DNA of 64,000 bases from Agapetus fuscipes (lineage: Eukaryota; Arthropoda; Insecta; Trichoptera; Glossosomatidae). The position numbers and the translations under genes were made by a program. The stretch spans positions 1,550,001 to 1,614,000 of the forward strand of contig OX637354.1 in the NCBI GenBank assembly GCA_951799405.1, written 5' to 3'. Below, in pieces: positions 41,161-50,504 of the stretch. How positions within the stretch are numbered: position 1 is the first letter of the stretch; every line of letters begins with the position of its first letter. The notes under the pieces are model-generated. The model was not told where the DNA came from and searched no databases. It saw only the letters and a program-made list of their open reading frames with translations.

Positions 41161-41250
41161 CTTGCTTCTGTTTCTGGGGTCTCTGAACTCCTCCTTGGAC
41201 GTCTTGCGTCTTTTGTCCTTTAAAATCATCCTGGCCGCCGCAAACGCCAT
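41161..41250 (-). CDS. Candidate first coding exon, unknown protein
   Basis: On the reverse strand, ATG at 41,250 in a good context (TTCAAGATGGCG) opens 30 codons, MAFAAARMILKDKRRKTSKE followed by EFRDPRNRSK, and ends exactly at AGCAAG|GTAAAAG, a plausible splice donor. GC content and codon choice stand out from the AT-rich surroundings, and the block has no match to any repeat family in the window. I do not recognise the protein and found no second exon below 41,161; it would lie further along the minus strand, possibly beyond the repeats. It could be chance. Confidence 0.35.
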
Positions 41251-41656
41251 CTTGAATTTTTTTTTTCTTTTTTATCACAAAATGTCACACAACTTTATAT
41301 TTTTTAATTATCACAAAATAATTGATATATTTTTTTAAGTCACTAAATTAATATTAAAATTAAAATTGTTTTTTTTATCACTTTCTTATTGCTTTGTGTT
41401 TTTTTTTTTTAATTTTTTTTTTTTTAATTTGACAGAATTAAATTGCTCTTACATTGATATTCTTATCGATTGTTTATTTGGTGAAGTTATTGAAGATTTT
41501 GTTTCAAATTGTTGACTTTTTTGTGGACACCCTCTATCTTTTAGGTTAATATAATTTTCAAAATCTTTTAGTTCCATTTCCTCACCTGAAATATATTTTT
41601 TTATTTTAATACTAAATTTAAATAAGTTCTGAACATTCAAAACATCCCTCGGCTAT
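41251..41656. other. AT-rich leader or spacer
   Basis: Would be 5' UTR or promoter if the exon at 41,161-41,250 is real. Otherwise nothing recognised. Confidence 0.25.
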
Positions 41657-41880
41657 GTCTAATCTAATCTAATCTAATCTAATTTGCAAAGATGTGTTAC
41701 ATTGGAGATTCAAATTGGATGCATTTTCACAACCAGACACGTACAAGTTCGCGTTTGCACATGCCGCATGTGAACCTACAACATAAAAACCAAATCTCAA
41801 ATGGATATACAACCTGCAACTCTTGCCGTCCTTCCCTGAGACAGGGGTAGCATTTGCAAAGTGAACTATTTTTACAGCTA
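41657..41880 (-). repeat. Family A copy
   Basis: (TCTAA)n tail to AACTATTTTTACAGC. Confidence 0.75.
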
Positions 41881-41937
41881 TGTAACGTCACATATAGTGA
41901 GAAAAGAGTATATTCTCGAAAATAAGGGTTTTTCTAC

Positions 41938-42196
41938 AGCTTGACTTATAGGTTGGTATGCGACTGACCACCCATACTGTAAAAAATGGGTCACTTTGCC
42001 AATAGGTATCACACCCGTTTCAGGAAAGGTCAGCAAGAGTTGCAGGGTTTATGTTTATTCGAGATTCAGTTTTTATGCTGTAAGTCCGCATTCGGCATGT
42101 GTAAGCGCGAACTTATACTTATCTTTTTTGTGGGCATGCATTTAATCTGAACTTTAAATGTCAATATGTGTTTGCAACTTAGATTAGATAAGATTA
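41938..42196 (+). repeat. Family A copy
   Basis: CTTGACTTATAGGTTGGTAT to TTAGATTAGATAAG. Confidence 0.75.
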
Positions 42197-42350
42197 CTCA
42201 GCCTTCCCAAGAACTGAAAACCAGCCCTTGGAAAACAAAACTTTAAATGAAGAGGTTGGCGTAAGGTTGGCTCCCTTATCTGAGAAAATAAAAAGGTTCC
42301 ACCCGCCACATGCCATATTTTTCGCAACAACGCTTATGTGAAGTTTTTTT
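42197..42350 (+). repeat. SINE-B2 3' half, divergent
   Basis: ACTCAGCCTTCCCAAGAAC through AACGCTTATGTGAAG; a subtype with CCCGAGAAAATAAA shared with 42,622-42,722. Confidence 0.6.
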
Positions 42351-42365
42351 GCATTGCCCTAGTGT

Positions 42366-42621
42366 TGTTCCTTGACTTATAGGTTGGTATGCGGCTGACC
42401 ACCCATTCTACAGAAAATGGTTCACTTTGCCAATGTCACCCCTGTTTCAGGGAAGGTCGGCATGAGTTGCAGGGTGTACGTTCATTTGAGATTCGGGTTT
42501 TTATTCCACATGCGGCATGTTTAAGCGCGAACTTATACGCGTCTGCTTGTGAAAATGCATATAATGCGTATCTTTTATGTTACATATGTTTGCAACTTAG
42601 TTAAGATTAGATTAGATTAGA
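42366..42621 (+). repeat. Family A copy
   Basis: TGTTCCTTGACTTATAGG to (ATTAG)n. Confidence 0.75.
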
Positions 42622-42886
42622 AGGGGCCGGCGTAAGGTTGGCTCCCTTACCCGAGAAAATAAATAGGTTCCATACGCCACACGCGATTCTTTCCGCAAAC
42701 AACGCTTATGTAATGTTTTTTTTGTTGCAGGGCTTATGTTCATTTGAGATTGGGTTTTTATAATGTAGGTCCACATGCGGCATGTGTTAGAGCGAAATTA
42801 TACATGTCTGCTTGTGGGAATGCATTTAATATAAATCTTAAATGATATATATCCTTGCAGCTTAGATTAGATTAGATTAGATTAGA
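42622..42886 (+). repeat. SINE-B2 fragment followed by family A
   Basis: 42,622-42,722 is B2 tail of the divergent subtype; 42,723-42,886 is an A copy starting internally at TTGCAGGGCTTATG and ending (ATTAG)n. Confidence 0.65.
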
Positions 42887-43200
42887 CCCTAGTAATCCGG
42901 CCGGATGACGTCACAGCGCGGTTGTGGAAGAAAAAGTGATGCGAGAAACAAAAGATTGTGAAATGAAAGAGTGAATGGAGTGAATGGATCTGAAATGGAG
43001 GGAGTTTTATGAATGGCTCGCGTCATCACAGAGATGGCGCTGCCTCTGGGCGGGAAACTAAAGCGGAAACGGCGCCATTTTGTGATAAGCGAGCGGCAGG
43101 AAATGGCCGCCAAGATGGCCGACGTCGTTAGCGAGGGAAATTCCAGAGAAATGAGCGGGAAAACGGCTCATATAGTAGTTTAAAGCCAGCATAGTTATGA
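42887..43200. promoter_or_regulatory. CpG-rich unique island, possible promoter
   Basis: Non-repetitive, with many CG dinucleotides, a CRE-like TGACGTCA (42,905-42,912), GGCGCCATTTTG and GCCGCCAAGATGGCCGAC (YY1-like or start-codon-like), in an otherwise AT-rich window. An ATG in GCCAAGATGGCCG opens only about 20 codons. It lies 1.6 kb upstream of the minus-strand candidate exon. Promoter function is an inference. Confidence 0.3.
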
Positions 43201-43215
43201 CGGTTTAACTATAAT

Positions 43216-44136
43216 CACCGGTCCGTAGTTCAGTGGTAACACTTTGGACTCTGAATGGAAGGTTGTGGGTTCGAATCCCGGCCGCGTGTTCCCATTCCAC
43301 GACCTAAAAGGAATGTTTACTCAGACAAGCACACGGAAAAAATTTAATTCATCAAGTAGTTTCAGTTTTTCCATATTTACTCAAAAACTATTGACATTAT
43401 AAAAAAACGGTTTCGATACTACACTAGACAATGTATAGTTCTATAAATAGAATGAAAAAAAATATTTCCAAAACATAGCACACACGAGAAAGTAGCTACA
43501 GAAGTGAAAAAACCTATTTTTTTTAAATATTTTTTTGTGGTCGCAATTTTTAAGTTATATATTTTGTTTAAACTTTATAATTAAGATAAAAAATTAATAA
43601 ACATGCTTGATTTTTTTCATTACTGTCACTTTTTTGCTAAGACCATAAAGTGTAAGAAACAATAACGGCATATTTAGGGTATGATACTTCCGTGTGCTTG
43701 TCTGAGTGAACATTCCTTTTAGGTCGCGGAATGGGAACACGCATCCCGGCCGAGCACAAAAAACATACCATTCATATTTTCAAATTTACTCTTCGCTGGG
43801 TTCAAAAATTCATAAACTTGTACCAATAACCGGCCACCAAAGGTCCATCCAGCCCTACAGCAACTGGATCTTGCTTGAGAATTGGCGCTTTGTAGCGACG
43901 ACGACCAAGCTCGTAAAAAGGTCGATAGCTCAATTGATAGAATGATTGCATTCCATGTCGAGGGCAAGGGTTCGATCTCAAGGTTTACTCAGCCTTCATA
44001 AGAAATGAGAACTAGTTCCCCCCCTCGGGAGCTGGGAAACCCGTAAAAATAAATAGGTCCCGAATCGCCACATGCGACCCCTTCGGGGATAACGCAGGCA
44101 AGAAGTTACACTATATGTGTAGCTTAGTTGCGTTGT
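43216..44136 (+). repeat. Composite SINE interrupted by MITE M
   Basis: B1 head starts at ACCGGTCCGTAGTTCAGTGG, is split inside its B box by MITE M (43,284-43,742), then resumes CGAGCACAAAAAACATACC and runs through the second head and B2 tail to GTTGCGTT. Confidence 0.75.
43284..43742. mobile_element. MITE M with about 55-bp TIRs and 9-bp target duplication
   Basis: TIRs begin GCGTGTTCCCATTCC at both ends and match for about 53 of 55 positions to ACAAGCACACGGAA. ATCCCGGCC is present at 43,275-43,283 and 43,743-43,751. Long TIRs with a 9-bp duplication are typical of Mutator-like elements. The interior includes the L-group block GCTAAGACCATAAAGTGTAA. Confidence 0.75.
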
Positions 44137-44224
44137 GTTTTGTGTTGGAGACATGTTTAGTATAGCTAAGCAACGCAACTTCTTGTCTTGTTATCTCTGG
44201 TGGGTTTTCCATTAAAGACTCAGC

Positions 44225-44465
44225 TGTAATCAGCTGTTTACATGCGGCCATCTTGGATTGGCAGGTCTTCCTACAAATATTACAGATATTCGGTAGGTAA
44301 GAGTTACCGTGGTGATGAGAATTCCAGCCCTGGACGAAGTTGTGACAGTCTGTCTTGCGGTAGGAGTGTAGGACTGGAGTAGGAAGGCAGCGGTGGCTGC
44401 GGTTGATCAGAGAGGCCAAGACCCACCTAGTTGTCGCGCCATTGATGATGATGGAAAGAGGCTTA
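44225..44465. repeat. Dispersed repeat P, uninterrupted
   Basis: TGCGGCCATCTTGGATTGGC and TATTCGGTAGGTAAGAGTTA are contiguous here, unlike 9,735-10,112. Confidence 0.55.
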
Positions 44466-44644
44466 ATAATATCCCGCAGTATGTTGTTGGTTGCTTAGAT
44501 TAATGGATACAAGTTTGGATCGTATTTGTCGTTGAAGTCATTTTTAAAATTGACCGAAAAAAATTCTAAGTAAAAACATACAAATATGTGGCATTTTTCG
44601 AGCAGCGTCTCTAAAAGTTGCTTAATTTTTTTTTTTACATTTTT
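44466..44644. other. Unassigned spacer
   Basis: Nothing recognised. Confidence 0.3.
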
Positions 44645-44932
44645 CCTGTGCGGGAGACTCCCTAGATTCTAGAGATTCTAGGGGTCCATGACACTTGTTG
44701 TAGTGCCGCAGAGGTGTGTAGGAGCTTGGTCGTCGCTACAAGGCACCAATACTTGTGAGGCTGGATGTACCTTCGGTGACCGGTCATTGGTAAAGGTTTA
44801 TGAATTTTTCAACCCAGCGAAGAGCAAATTTGAAAATATAAATGGTAGGTATATTTTTTGTGCTCCGCCGGGATTCGAACCCACAATCTTTCCATTCAGA
44901 GTCCGCAGTGTTACCACTGAGCTACGGACAAG
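44645..44932 (-). repeat. SINE-B3
   Basis: TCCTGTGCGGGAGACTCCCT at the low end; tRNA-like head ending CTGAGCTACGGACAAG. A 24-bp body deletion near 44,752. Confidence 0.7.
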
Positions 44933-44947
44933 TCATTTCTTGTTACT

Positions 44948-45283
44948 TAGGTTCACTTTGCTAATGTCTACTTCAGGAAAGGTCGATAAAAGTTACAGGG
45001 TTTCTAGCTCAGTTATAAAAGTGTTTGTTCCTTGATTTATAGTTGGTGTGCGGCTGACCACCCATGCTGTAAACAAAAGGTTCAATTTGCCAATGTTACC
45101 CCTGTTTCAGGGAAGGACGGCAAGAGTTGCAGGGTGTATGTCCATTTGAGATTTGGGTTTTTATGTTGTAGGTTCACACGCGGCATGTGCAAGCGCGAAT
45201 TTGTACGTGTCTGCATGTGATAATACATATAATGTGAATCCGAAATATAACATATCTTTGCGACTTAGATTAGATTAGATTGC
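44948..45283 (+). repeat. Family A fragment plus full copy
   Basis: 44,948-45,005 is a short internal A piece; 45,024-45,283 is a full copy with (ATTAG)n tail. Confidence 0.65.
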
Positions 45284-45838
45284 ATTCCATGCCGAGAGCT
45301 CGGGTTAGAATCCTACTGCGGGTGTCAGAAATGATTTCCCGTTTCGTTATTTATTTCAAAACCAAAATAAAATACCGGCGAGATTCAGTCAGCCTTCACA
45401 AGAAATAAATACCAGTTCCTTAGGGGCCGTCCATAAATTACGTCATCGATTTTGGCCGATTTTCGACCCCCCCCCTTACAATCATCCTATAGTCATTATC
45501 TTATGACCCCCCCCCCCCCACTTGCTGTAATAATGGATGAGCTTAATAATTAATAATGTTATATTACTTACATAATATTTTGTCTATTTTGTAGAAATTG
45601 GTATTTACAAGAACGGCGTCACTTTTGGTACTCGTACATCATTTGCCAGCATTCGCAGACCAAACCCCCCCCCCCCCCCCCTTAATGCGAATGACGTAAT
45701 ATATGGACAGCCCCTTAGGAGCTGTTAAAGCCCAACTTCAACCAAAGCGGTTGGACCGGACCCTTTACATATAAAACCGCCACATTCGAATCCATCGCGG
45801 TAAAAAGTTACAATAAATGTGCAGCTTAATTGCGAAAG
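45284..45838 (+). repeat. SINE-B2 interrupted by element I
   Basis: Head-truncated B2 from CCATGCCGAGAGCTCGGG to ACCAGTTCC (45,419), then element I, then GGAGCTGTTAAAGCCCAAC to the tail TGTGCAGCTTAATTGCG. Confidence 0.7.
45423..45714. mobile_element. Element I, second copy (292 bp)
   Basis: Inverse orientation relative to 3,808-4,099 and identical in length. TIRs GGGGCCGTCCATAAATTACG / complement of GACGTAATATATGGACAGCC. TTA on both sides (45,420-45,422; 45,715-45,717). Contains long C runs. Confidence 0.8.
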
Positions 45839-46148
45839 TAAAAACGTCTCAAAGTTTTAATACATCTTGTAAGTTAGTTTCGTCCCTTGCGGCATCTGGA
45901 TTATGCAAATTGTCTGTGTGACAAAGTTTGGGAAACTCCACCTGAAATTGTGTTGGATCATTTAATTCAGCCGGCGGGTCTAATGGCTGGTGTCAAGTAG
46001 CGTGTCGGACGGCAGTTTGTCACGCGGAGCTCACGTGACGGAGCGTGCGGCACGTGACAGAGTGCGTGGGCTGAGGGCTCAAGCGGCGCATTGCGTCTAA
46101 ACTAGTAAATACTTGGAAACTTGTGTAATCCAAAAGCAAGTAAGCTAG
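45839..46148. other. GC-richer unique spacer
   Basis: 46,010-46,080 has CACGTGACGGAGCGTGCGG and CACGTGACAGAGTGCGTG, an internal duplication with E-box-like CACGTG. No gene recognised. Confidence 0.3.
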
Positions 46149-46267
46149 TCCGGCCATAGTTCAGTCGGTAGAGTGCTTGCATTCCATGCCGAGAACACGG
46201 GTTCGATTCCAACCGAGGGTGTCAGAAATGGTTTCCCGTTTCGGTGTTTATTTCCAACGCAAATTGA
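46149..46267 (+). repeat. SINE-B2 5' fragment
   Basis: GTCCGGCCATAGTTCAGTCG through TGTTTATTTCCAACGC. Preceded by CTTGTGTAATCCAAAAGCAAG, which recurs before the next B2. Confidence 0.65.
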
Positions 46268-46585
46268 GACCGGTCCGTAGTTCAGTGGTAGCACTTCGGA
46301 CTCTGAATGGGAAGGTTGTGGGTTCGAATCCCGGCGGAGCACAAAAAAATACTATTTCTATTTTCAAATTTGCTCTTCGCTGGGTTGAAAAATTCATAAA
46401 CCTTTACCAATGACCGGTCACGTAAGGTCCATCCAGCCTAACAGCAACTGGGTCTTGCTTGAGGATTGGCGCTTTGTAGCGACGACCAAGCTCGTACACC
46501 TCTGCAGCACTACAACAAGTGTCATAGACCCCTAGAGTCTCTAGAATCTAGGGAGTCTCCCGCACAGGATTTCTTCAAACAAACA
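46268..46585 (+). repeat. SINE-B3, full length
   Basis: ACCGGTCCGTAGTTCAGTGG head, shared body, then CACCTCTGCAGCACTACAAC, GGGAGTCTCCCGCACAGGAT and an (AAAC)n tail. Confidence 0.8.
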
Positions 46586-46624
46586 AAAAAAAACTTTGAA
46601 TTTTGTAGAAACTTGTGCAATCCA

Positions 46625-46961
46625 AAAGCAAGTCCGGTCGATAGCTCAGTTGGTAGAGTGCTTGCATTCCATGCCGAGAGCTCGGGTTCAAATCCCGCCG
46701 AGGGTGTCAGAAATGATTTCCCGTTTCGGTGCTTATTTCAAACCTCAAAATAAAATACCGGCAAGGTTTACTAAGCCCTCACAAGAAATGAGTGCCAGCC
46801 CTCTCGGGAGCTGGAAAACCCCCACTTCAACTGAAGTGGTTGGCGTAAGGCCGGCCCCCTTACCTGTAAAAATAAATAGGTTCAACTCGCCACATGCCAC
46901 CCCTTCGGGGATAACGCGGCAAGAAGTTACACTGTATGTGTGGCTTAGTTGCGTTTGCGTT
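46625..46961 (+). repeat. SINE-B2, full length
   Basis: AGTCCGGTCGATAGCTCAGT to GGCTTAGTTGCGTTTGCGTT. Confidence 0.8.
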
Positions 46962-47016
46962 CGATCCATCCATACCCTTCTCGGTCTTCCTCTACCACGA
47001 CATTTATTTACTTTGT

Positions 47017-47162
47017 CATAGAATTGTCATTGTCCTGATGATGCCTTTCAGGCGAAAGTGCTAGACAGAAATAAAATTGTAAAAAGTTAATTGGAACTTT
47101 GTTAATTTGATTAATATACAATGGACTTTCACTGTGTAAACCACTGAACTCTTACAAATATT
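47017..47162 (+). mobile_element. PLE-like element with hammerhead core and 14-bp target duplication
   Basis: TTTATTTACTTTGT is present at 47,003-47,016 and 47,163-47,176. The insert begins CATAGAATTGTCATTG, carries the ribozyme-like core, and ends with TTAATATACAATGGACTTTC...CTGTGTAAACCAC, shared with the intron 1 element at 10,817-11,064. Confidence 0.7.
47035..47057 (+). ncRNA. Hammerhead-ribozyme-like core
   Basis: CTGATGA, stem II GCCT-TTC-AGGC, GAAA. The clearest copy in the window. Confidence 0.45.
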
Positions 47163-47230
47163 TTTATTTACTTTGTTTAACTTGAATATTTTGTTACTCA
47201 GCGCTGTATTTATTAATTCATTTCTGTCAT

Positions 47231-47548
47231 AATTAACGACCAGTGTCTTCTCTCTTCCAAATTACTCTTTCTCATACTTTTTCGTTGCAGTTTCTGCAAC
47301 TCTATGCACATTTTCTTGCTGTAGTTTGCATTTTCCAACTTGCGAAACCCGGTACACCTCTTTCCAACGCTGCCAACTCACTTCCTGTCTTCTTCGCTTT
47401 TCCAAAACAACCAAAGACACCACCAAGCCGCGTTTTAACCTTGAATAAAACAGAGTTCTCCAAGGACATGCGGAAAAATCAGAGCCTCCCCTATCTGAAT
47501 TCTGAATCATGTCTTAGTTTTATATTGCAAAATAGTTCATAAACTGAA
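47231..47548. other. Spacer with opposing frames
   Basis: A 99-codon frame on + and an 82-codon frame on - overlap; neither shows a known domain. Possibly LINE-derived. Confidence 0.3.
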
Positions 47549-48265
47549 ATAATAAAAATATAAGGAGGATTTATTTGGTGAGCGATTTTTTTTTGTGTGC
47601 ATCACACCTCAAGAACCCTCTGCGAGCTTGGTTGTCGTTGTAAAAAATGCCAATTATCAAGCAGCACCCCGTTGCTGTAAGACTGGATGGACCATTAGTG
47701 ACCGGTGTTGGTAAAGCCAATGAATTTTTCAACCCAGCGAAGAGCATATCAACGGTTAAAAGGCTTTTGATCAAAAATGAGTTATGAATTCTATCCTTCT
47801 TGAAATTTTCTGCTTTTTCTAGTGCGCTAATTTCCATAACTCTACGATGATTTTAGTGTTGTTTATGCCCAAGCAAACAATTGCGTTTTCGAAGTATGGT
47901 TTTGGTTTAACCGATAAGATTTTGGCCTTTTTTGTCCTAAAGGCGCTTGCGACATAAAAAAAATTCTAAAACATCCTAAAACCACATTAATAGGACTACC
48001 AATAAAGGCCTGTATTTTTTTTTAATTTTAGAGCTGTTTTGATTTTAACGATATGATAAAAAATAAAAAAAGTTATGCCATTTTTCTGCAATCTCAAACT
48101 TAAAACTGCTCTCCTGAACAATTAAGTTTATGTCGCTTATGCCCCACTGCCTTTTGACCGTCGATTTTTAAAAACAAAAATGTTTTTTTTGTGCTCCGCT
48201 GGCATTCCAACCCACAACCTTCCATTAACGAGTCTGAATCATTACCACTAGACTACGGACAGGCC
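47549..48265 (-). repeat. SINE-B1 interrupted by MITE Q
   Basis: Tail and body 47,549-47,746 (ends GCGAAGAGCA); head resumes at 48,169 (AACAAAAATGTTTTTTTTGTGC) to 48,265. Confidence 0.7.
47747..48168. mobile_element. MITE Q
   Basis: Termini ATCAACGGTTAAAAGG and CCTTTTGACCGTCGAT are inverted. In the copy at 57.55 kb the TIRs reach about 37 bp (through GGGCATAAGCGACA) and are flanked by TA, which suggests a Tc1/mariner-type origin. Confidence 0.65.
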
Positions 48266-48329
48266 TCGGTAACTTTATGTATTATCGTTTTTGATTTAAT
48301 ATCACACAAAAATCTAAAAGAGGGTAATA

Positions 48330-48446
48330 TTGAATGATGAATGAATTGAAAGAGGTATGTAAGGATAGGAAAAAATGGAGGCAGCTCTGCAGAGGCTCTG
48401 GCCACCCCTAGTGGAATGGCGACAGAGTTACAGTTACAGTTACAGT
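48330..48446 (+). mobile_element. RTE-2 LINE 3' end
   Basis: GATGAATGAATTGAAAGAGG through GGAATGGCGACAGAG and (TTACAG)n. Confidence 0.65.
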
Positions 48447-48727
48447 ATTGTATTTCCTATGTAATATTTAATCTTGAATACATCCCATATTTGGTAGTAC
48501 ATACTCTGGGAATCTACAAAGCCAGCATTCCACGAGTCAGCAGTGTATTTGGCAGACCTCCAAGTGTGGCCCCGAGTTGCACAGACCTCTACAAGGGATG
48601 GAAACAGAACGTCCCCCAGTGCTTGTTTGGCTTATATGCCTTTTATCAATAGATTTGTAAAAGAGGGTTTCAATTCACCAATCTATTGCTCCTGGCCAGA
48701 AACAGGTAATAATATCAACAATTTTTA

Positions 48728-48980
48728 TCTAATCTAATTTGCAAAATATAATTGACATTAGAGATTCACATTATACGCATTCTCACAAAACAGACATGTT
48801 TAAGTTCGCGCTTAAACATGCCGCATGTGGTCCTACAATATAAAAAACCGGAATCTCAAATGAATATACACCCTGCAACTCCTGCCAACCTTCCCTGAAA
48901 CAGGGGTGACATTGGCAAAGTGAACCACTTTCTACAGCATGGGTGGTCAGCTGCATACCAACCTATAAGTCAAGGAACAT
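48728..48980 (-). repeat. Family A copy inside SINE-G
   Basis: TCTAATCTAATTTGCAAAAT to CCTATAAGTCAAGGAAC. Confidence 0.7.
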
Positions 48981-49008
48981 CAATTAATAATTCATTATTG
49001 TATATTTT

Positions 49009-49231
49009 AATCTATAATCTAAGTTGCAAAGACATATTAACATTTTAAACTCATATCAAATGCATGCCCATAAACAGACAAGTGTTAGTTCGCGCTTACA
49101 AATGCTAAATGAGTGCTTACAAATTATAATCCAAGCCACAAATGAACATAAGCCTTGCAACTTTCAGTGACATTGGCAAAATCAACTATTTTTTGCAGTA
49201 TGGGTGGTCCGCCTCATACCAACCTTTAAGG
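49009..49231 (-). repeat. Family A copy inside SINE-G
   Basis: AATCTATAATCTAAGTTGC to CATACCAACCTTTAAGG; an internal deletion removes part of the middle. Confidence 0.65.
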
Positions 49232-49673
49232 TAAGGGATGAATTGTTGATTAATAACTGCCCAACAATATCTGTTGAACCAGGGTCAAAGTTATTGTCAA
49301 ATGACCCAGGTGAGGATCAAACCAGTGTTATTCTATTGCGATTACGCTAGAAGGATCAGCCACTTGACTCCCTCGGCCACTACACCAACAAGATGACCTT
49401 TAAATGAAATTGTCTTAAGAATCACATTCTACACAATCTGAGCTAAGAAAAAAACATAAAACACGATAATGTGAGAGTTGTTTTGAATATTTTCAAAATC
49501 AATTTCCAGTTTTCATAAGACACATTGGTCCAGTACACATACAAACATTGCTCATGTGAACATACCTCTGATGGGCATAAGACAAACCAGCACTAAAGGG
49601 ACGAGAGGAAAATGATATACTTTATATGTCGTAATATGTTGTTTTGTGATGGGTGTGCACAAATACACAGTGA

Positions 49674-50206
49674 TTTAGCTACACATATTGTGTAACCTAT
49701 TGCCGTGTTCTCCCCGAAGAGGTAGCATGGGGCGAGTGGAACCTATTTATTTTTACAGGTAAGGGGGGCGGCCACACACCAACCACTTTCAGTTAAAGTG
49801 GGGGTTTCATAGCTCCCGAGGGGGCTGATTCTCATGTCTGTGATCTTGCCGGTATTTAATTTTGGGTTTGAAATAGACACCAAAACGGGAAATCATTTCT
49901 GACACCCTCGGTGGGGATCGAACCCTTGCTCTCAGCATGGAATGCAAGCACTCTACCAACTAAGTAACTGATCGGACTTTTTACAAGCTTGGTTGTCGCT
50001 ACAAAGCGCCAATCCTCAAGCGAGACCCAGTCGATGTAATGCTGTATGGACCTTTTGATGACCGGTCTTTGGTAAGGGTTTATTAATTTTTCAACCCAGC
50101 GAAGAGCCAATTTGAAAATGTATATTTTTAATGCTCCGCCAGGATTCGAACCCAAAACCTTCCATTTACGAGTCCAAAGTGTTTAACATTAGACTACGGA
50201 CCGGTC
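49674..50206 (-). repeat. Composite SINE, full length
   Basis: AGCTACACATATTGTGTAAC at the low end; B1 head ending ACTACGGACCGGTC at the high end. Confidence 0.75.
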
Positions 50207-50404
50207 ATGTATGAATGATTAGATTTTTACAAAAAAAAGATATCAGAATTGAAAATCACTATCTGTTTTCTGTCACACCTATTACTTGCATGCTTCCTAG
50301 TACTTTTCCAATGAGAACGGCCTTGCTATGGAGGACTTCCACCATCCCATAGAAAATCTTTCAACATAATACTGTTAAATAACTGACAGAGTAATAAATT
50401 GAAC
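50207..50404. other. Unassigned spacer
   Basis: Nothing recognised. Confidence 0.3.
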
Positions 50405-50468
50405 GCTGCTAAGCTGCACATATAATGTAACTTCACACGTGGACAGTGGATCCTATTTATTTTTACAA
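50405..50468 (-). repeat. SINE-B2 3' fragment
   Basis: CTGCTAAGCTGCACATATAA through CCTATTTATTTTTAC. Confidence 0.55.
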
Positions 50469-50504
50469 ATACTGTCCCTTTAAAAAAGCCTAGCACTGCG
50501 CTCG

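Larger units (their letters stand above)
46965..47230 (-). mobile_element. RTE ORF fragment split by PLE-like element
   Basis: The reverse strand encodes CRGRGRPRRVWMD at 47,002-46,965 and continues after 47,176 (KIFKLNKVN). The gap is the 146-bp element below plus one target copy. Confidence 0.6.
48640..49387 (-). repeat. SINE-G interrupted by two family A copies
   Basis: G segments 48,640-48,727, 48,981-49,008 and 49,232-49,387 join to match 1,210-1,478. Confidence 0.6.
48609..49606 (-). mobile_element. MITE D, split by SINE-G
   Basis: D end CGTCCCCCAGTGCTTGTTTG at 48,609-48,628 and the rest of D at about 49,388-49,606 (ATGACCTTTAAATG to AAACCAGCACTAAAGGGACG). The gap is SINE-G. Confidence 0.6.

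Noticed and set aside
41051..41338. Hydrophobic 95-codon frame on the plus strand resembling a membrane protein
   Set aside because: Low-complexity T-rich sequence gives Phe/Leu runs. The reverse strand holds the better candidate exon.
42889..43113. 74-codon reverse-strand frame in the CpG-rich island
   Set aside because: No domain; the open frame can arise by chance in GC-rich DNA and has no splice context.
47243..47542. 99-codon plus-strand frame and 82-codon minus-strand frame
   Set aside because: Mutually overlapping, no conserved motif, next to RTE-derived sequence.
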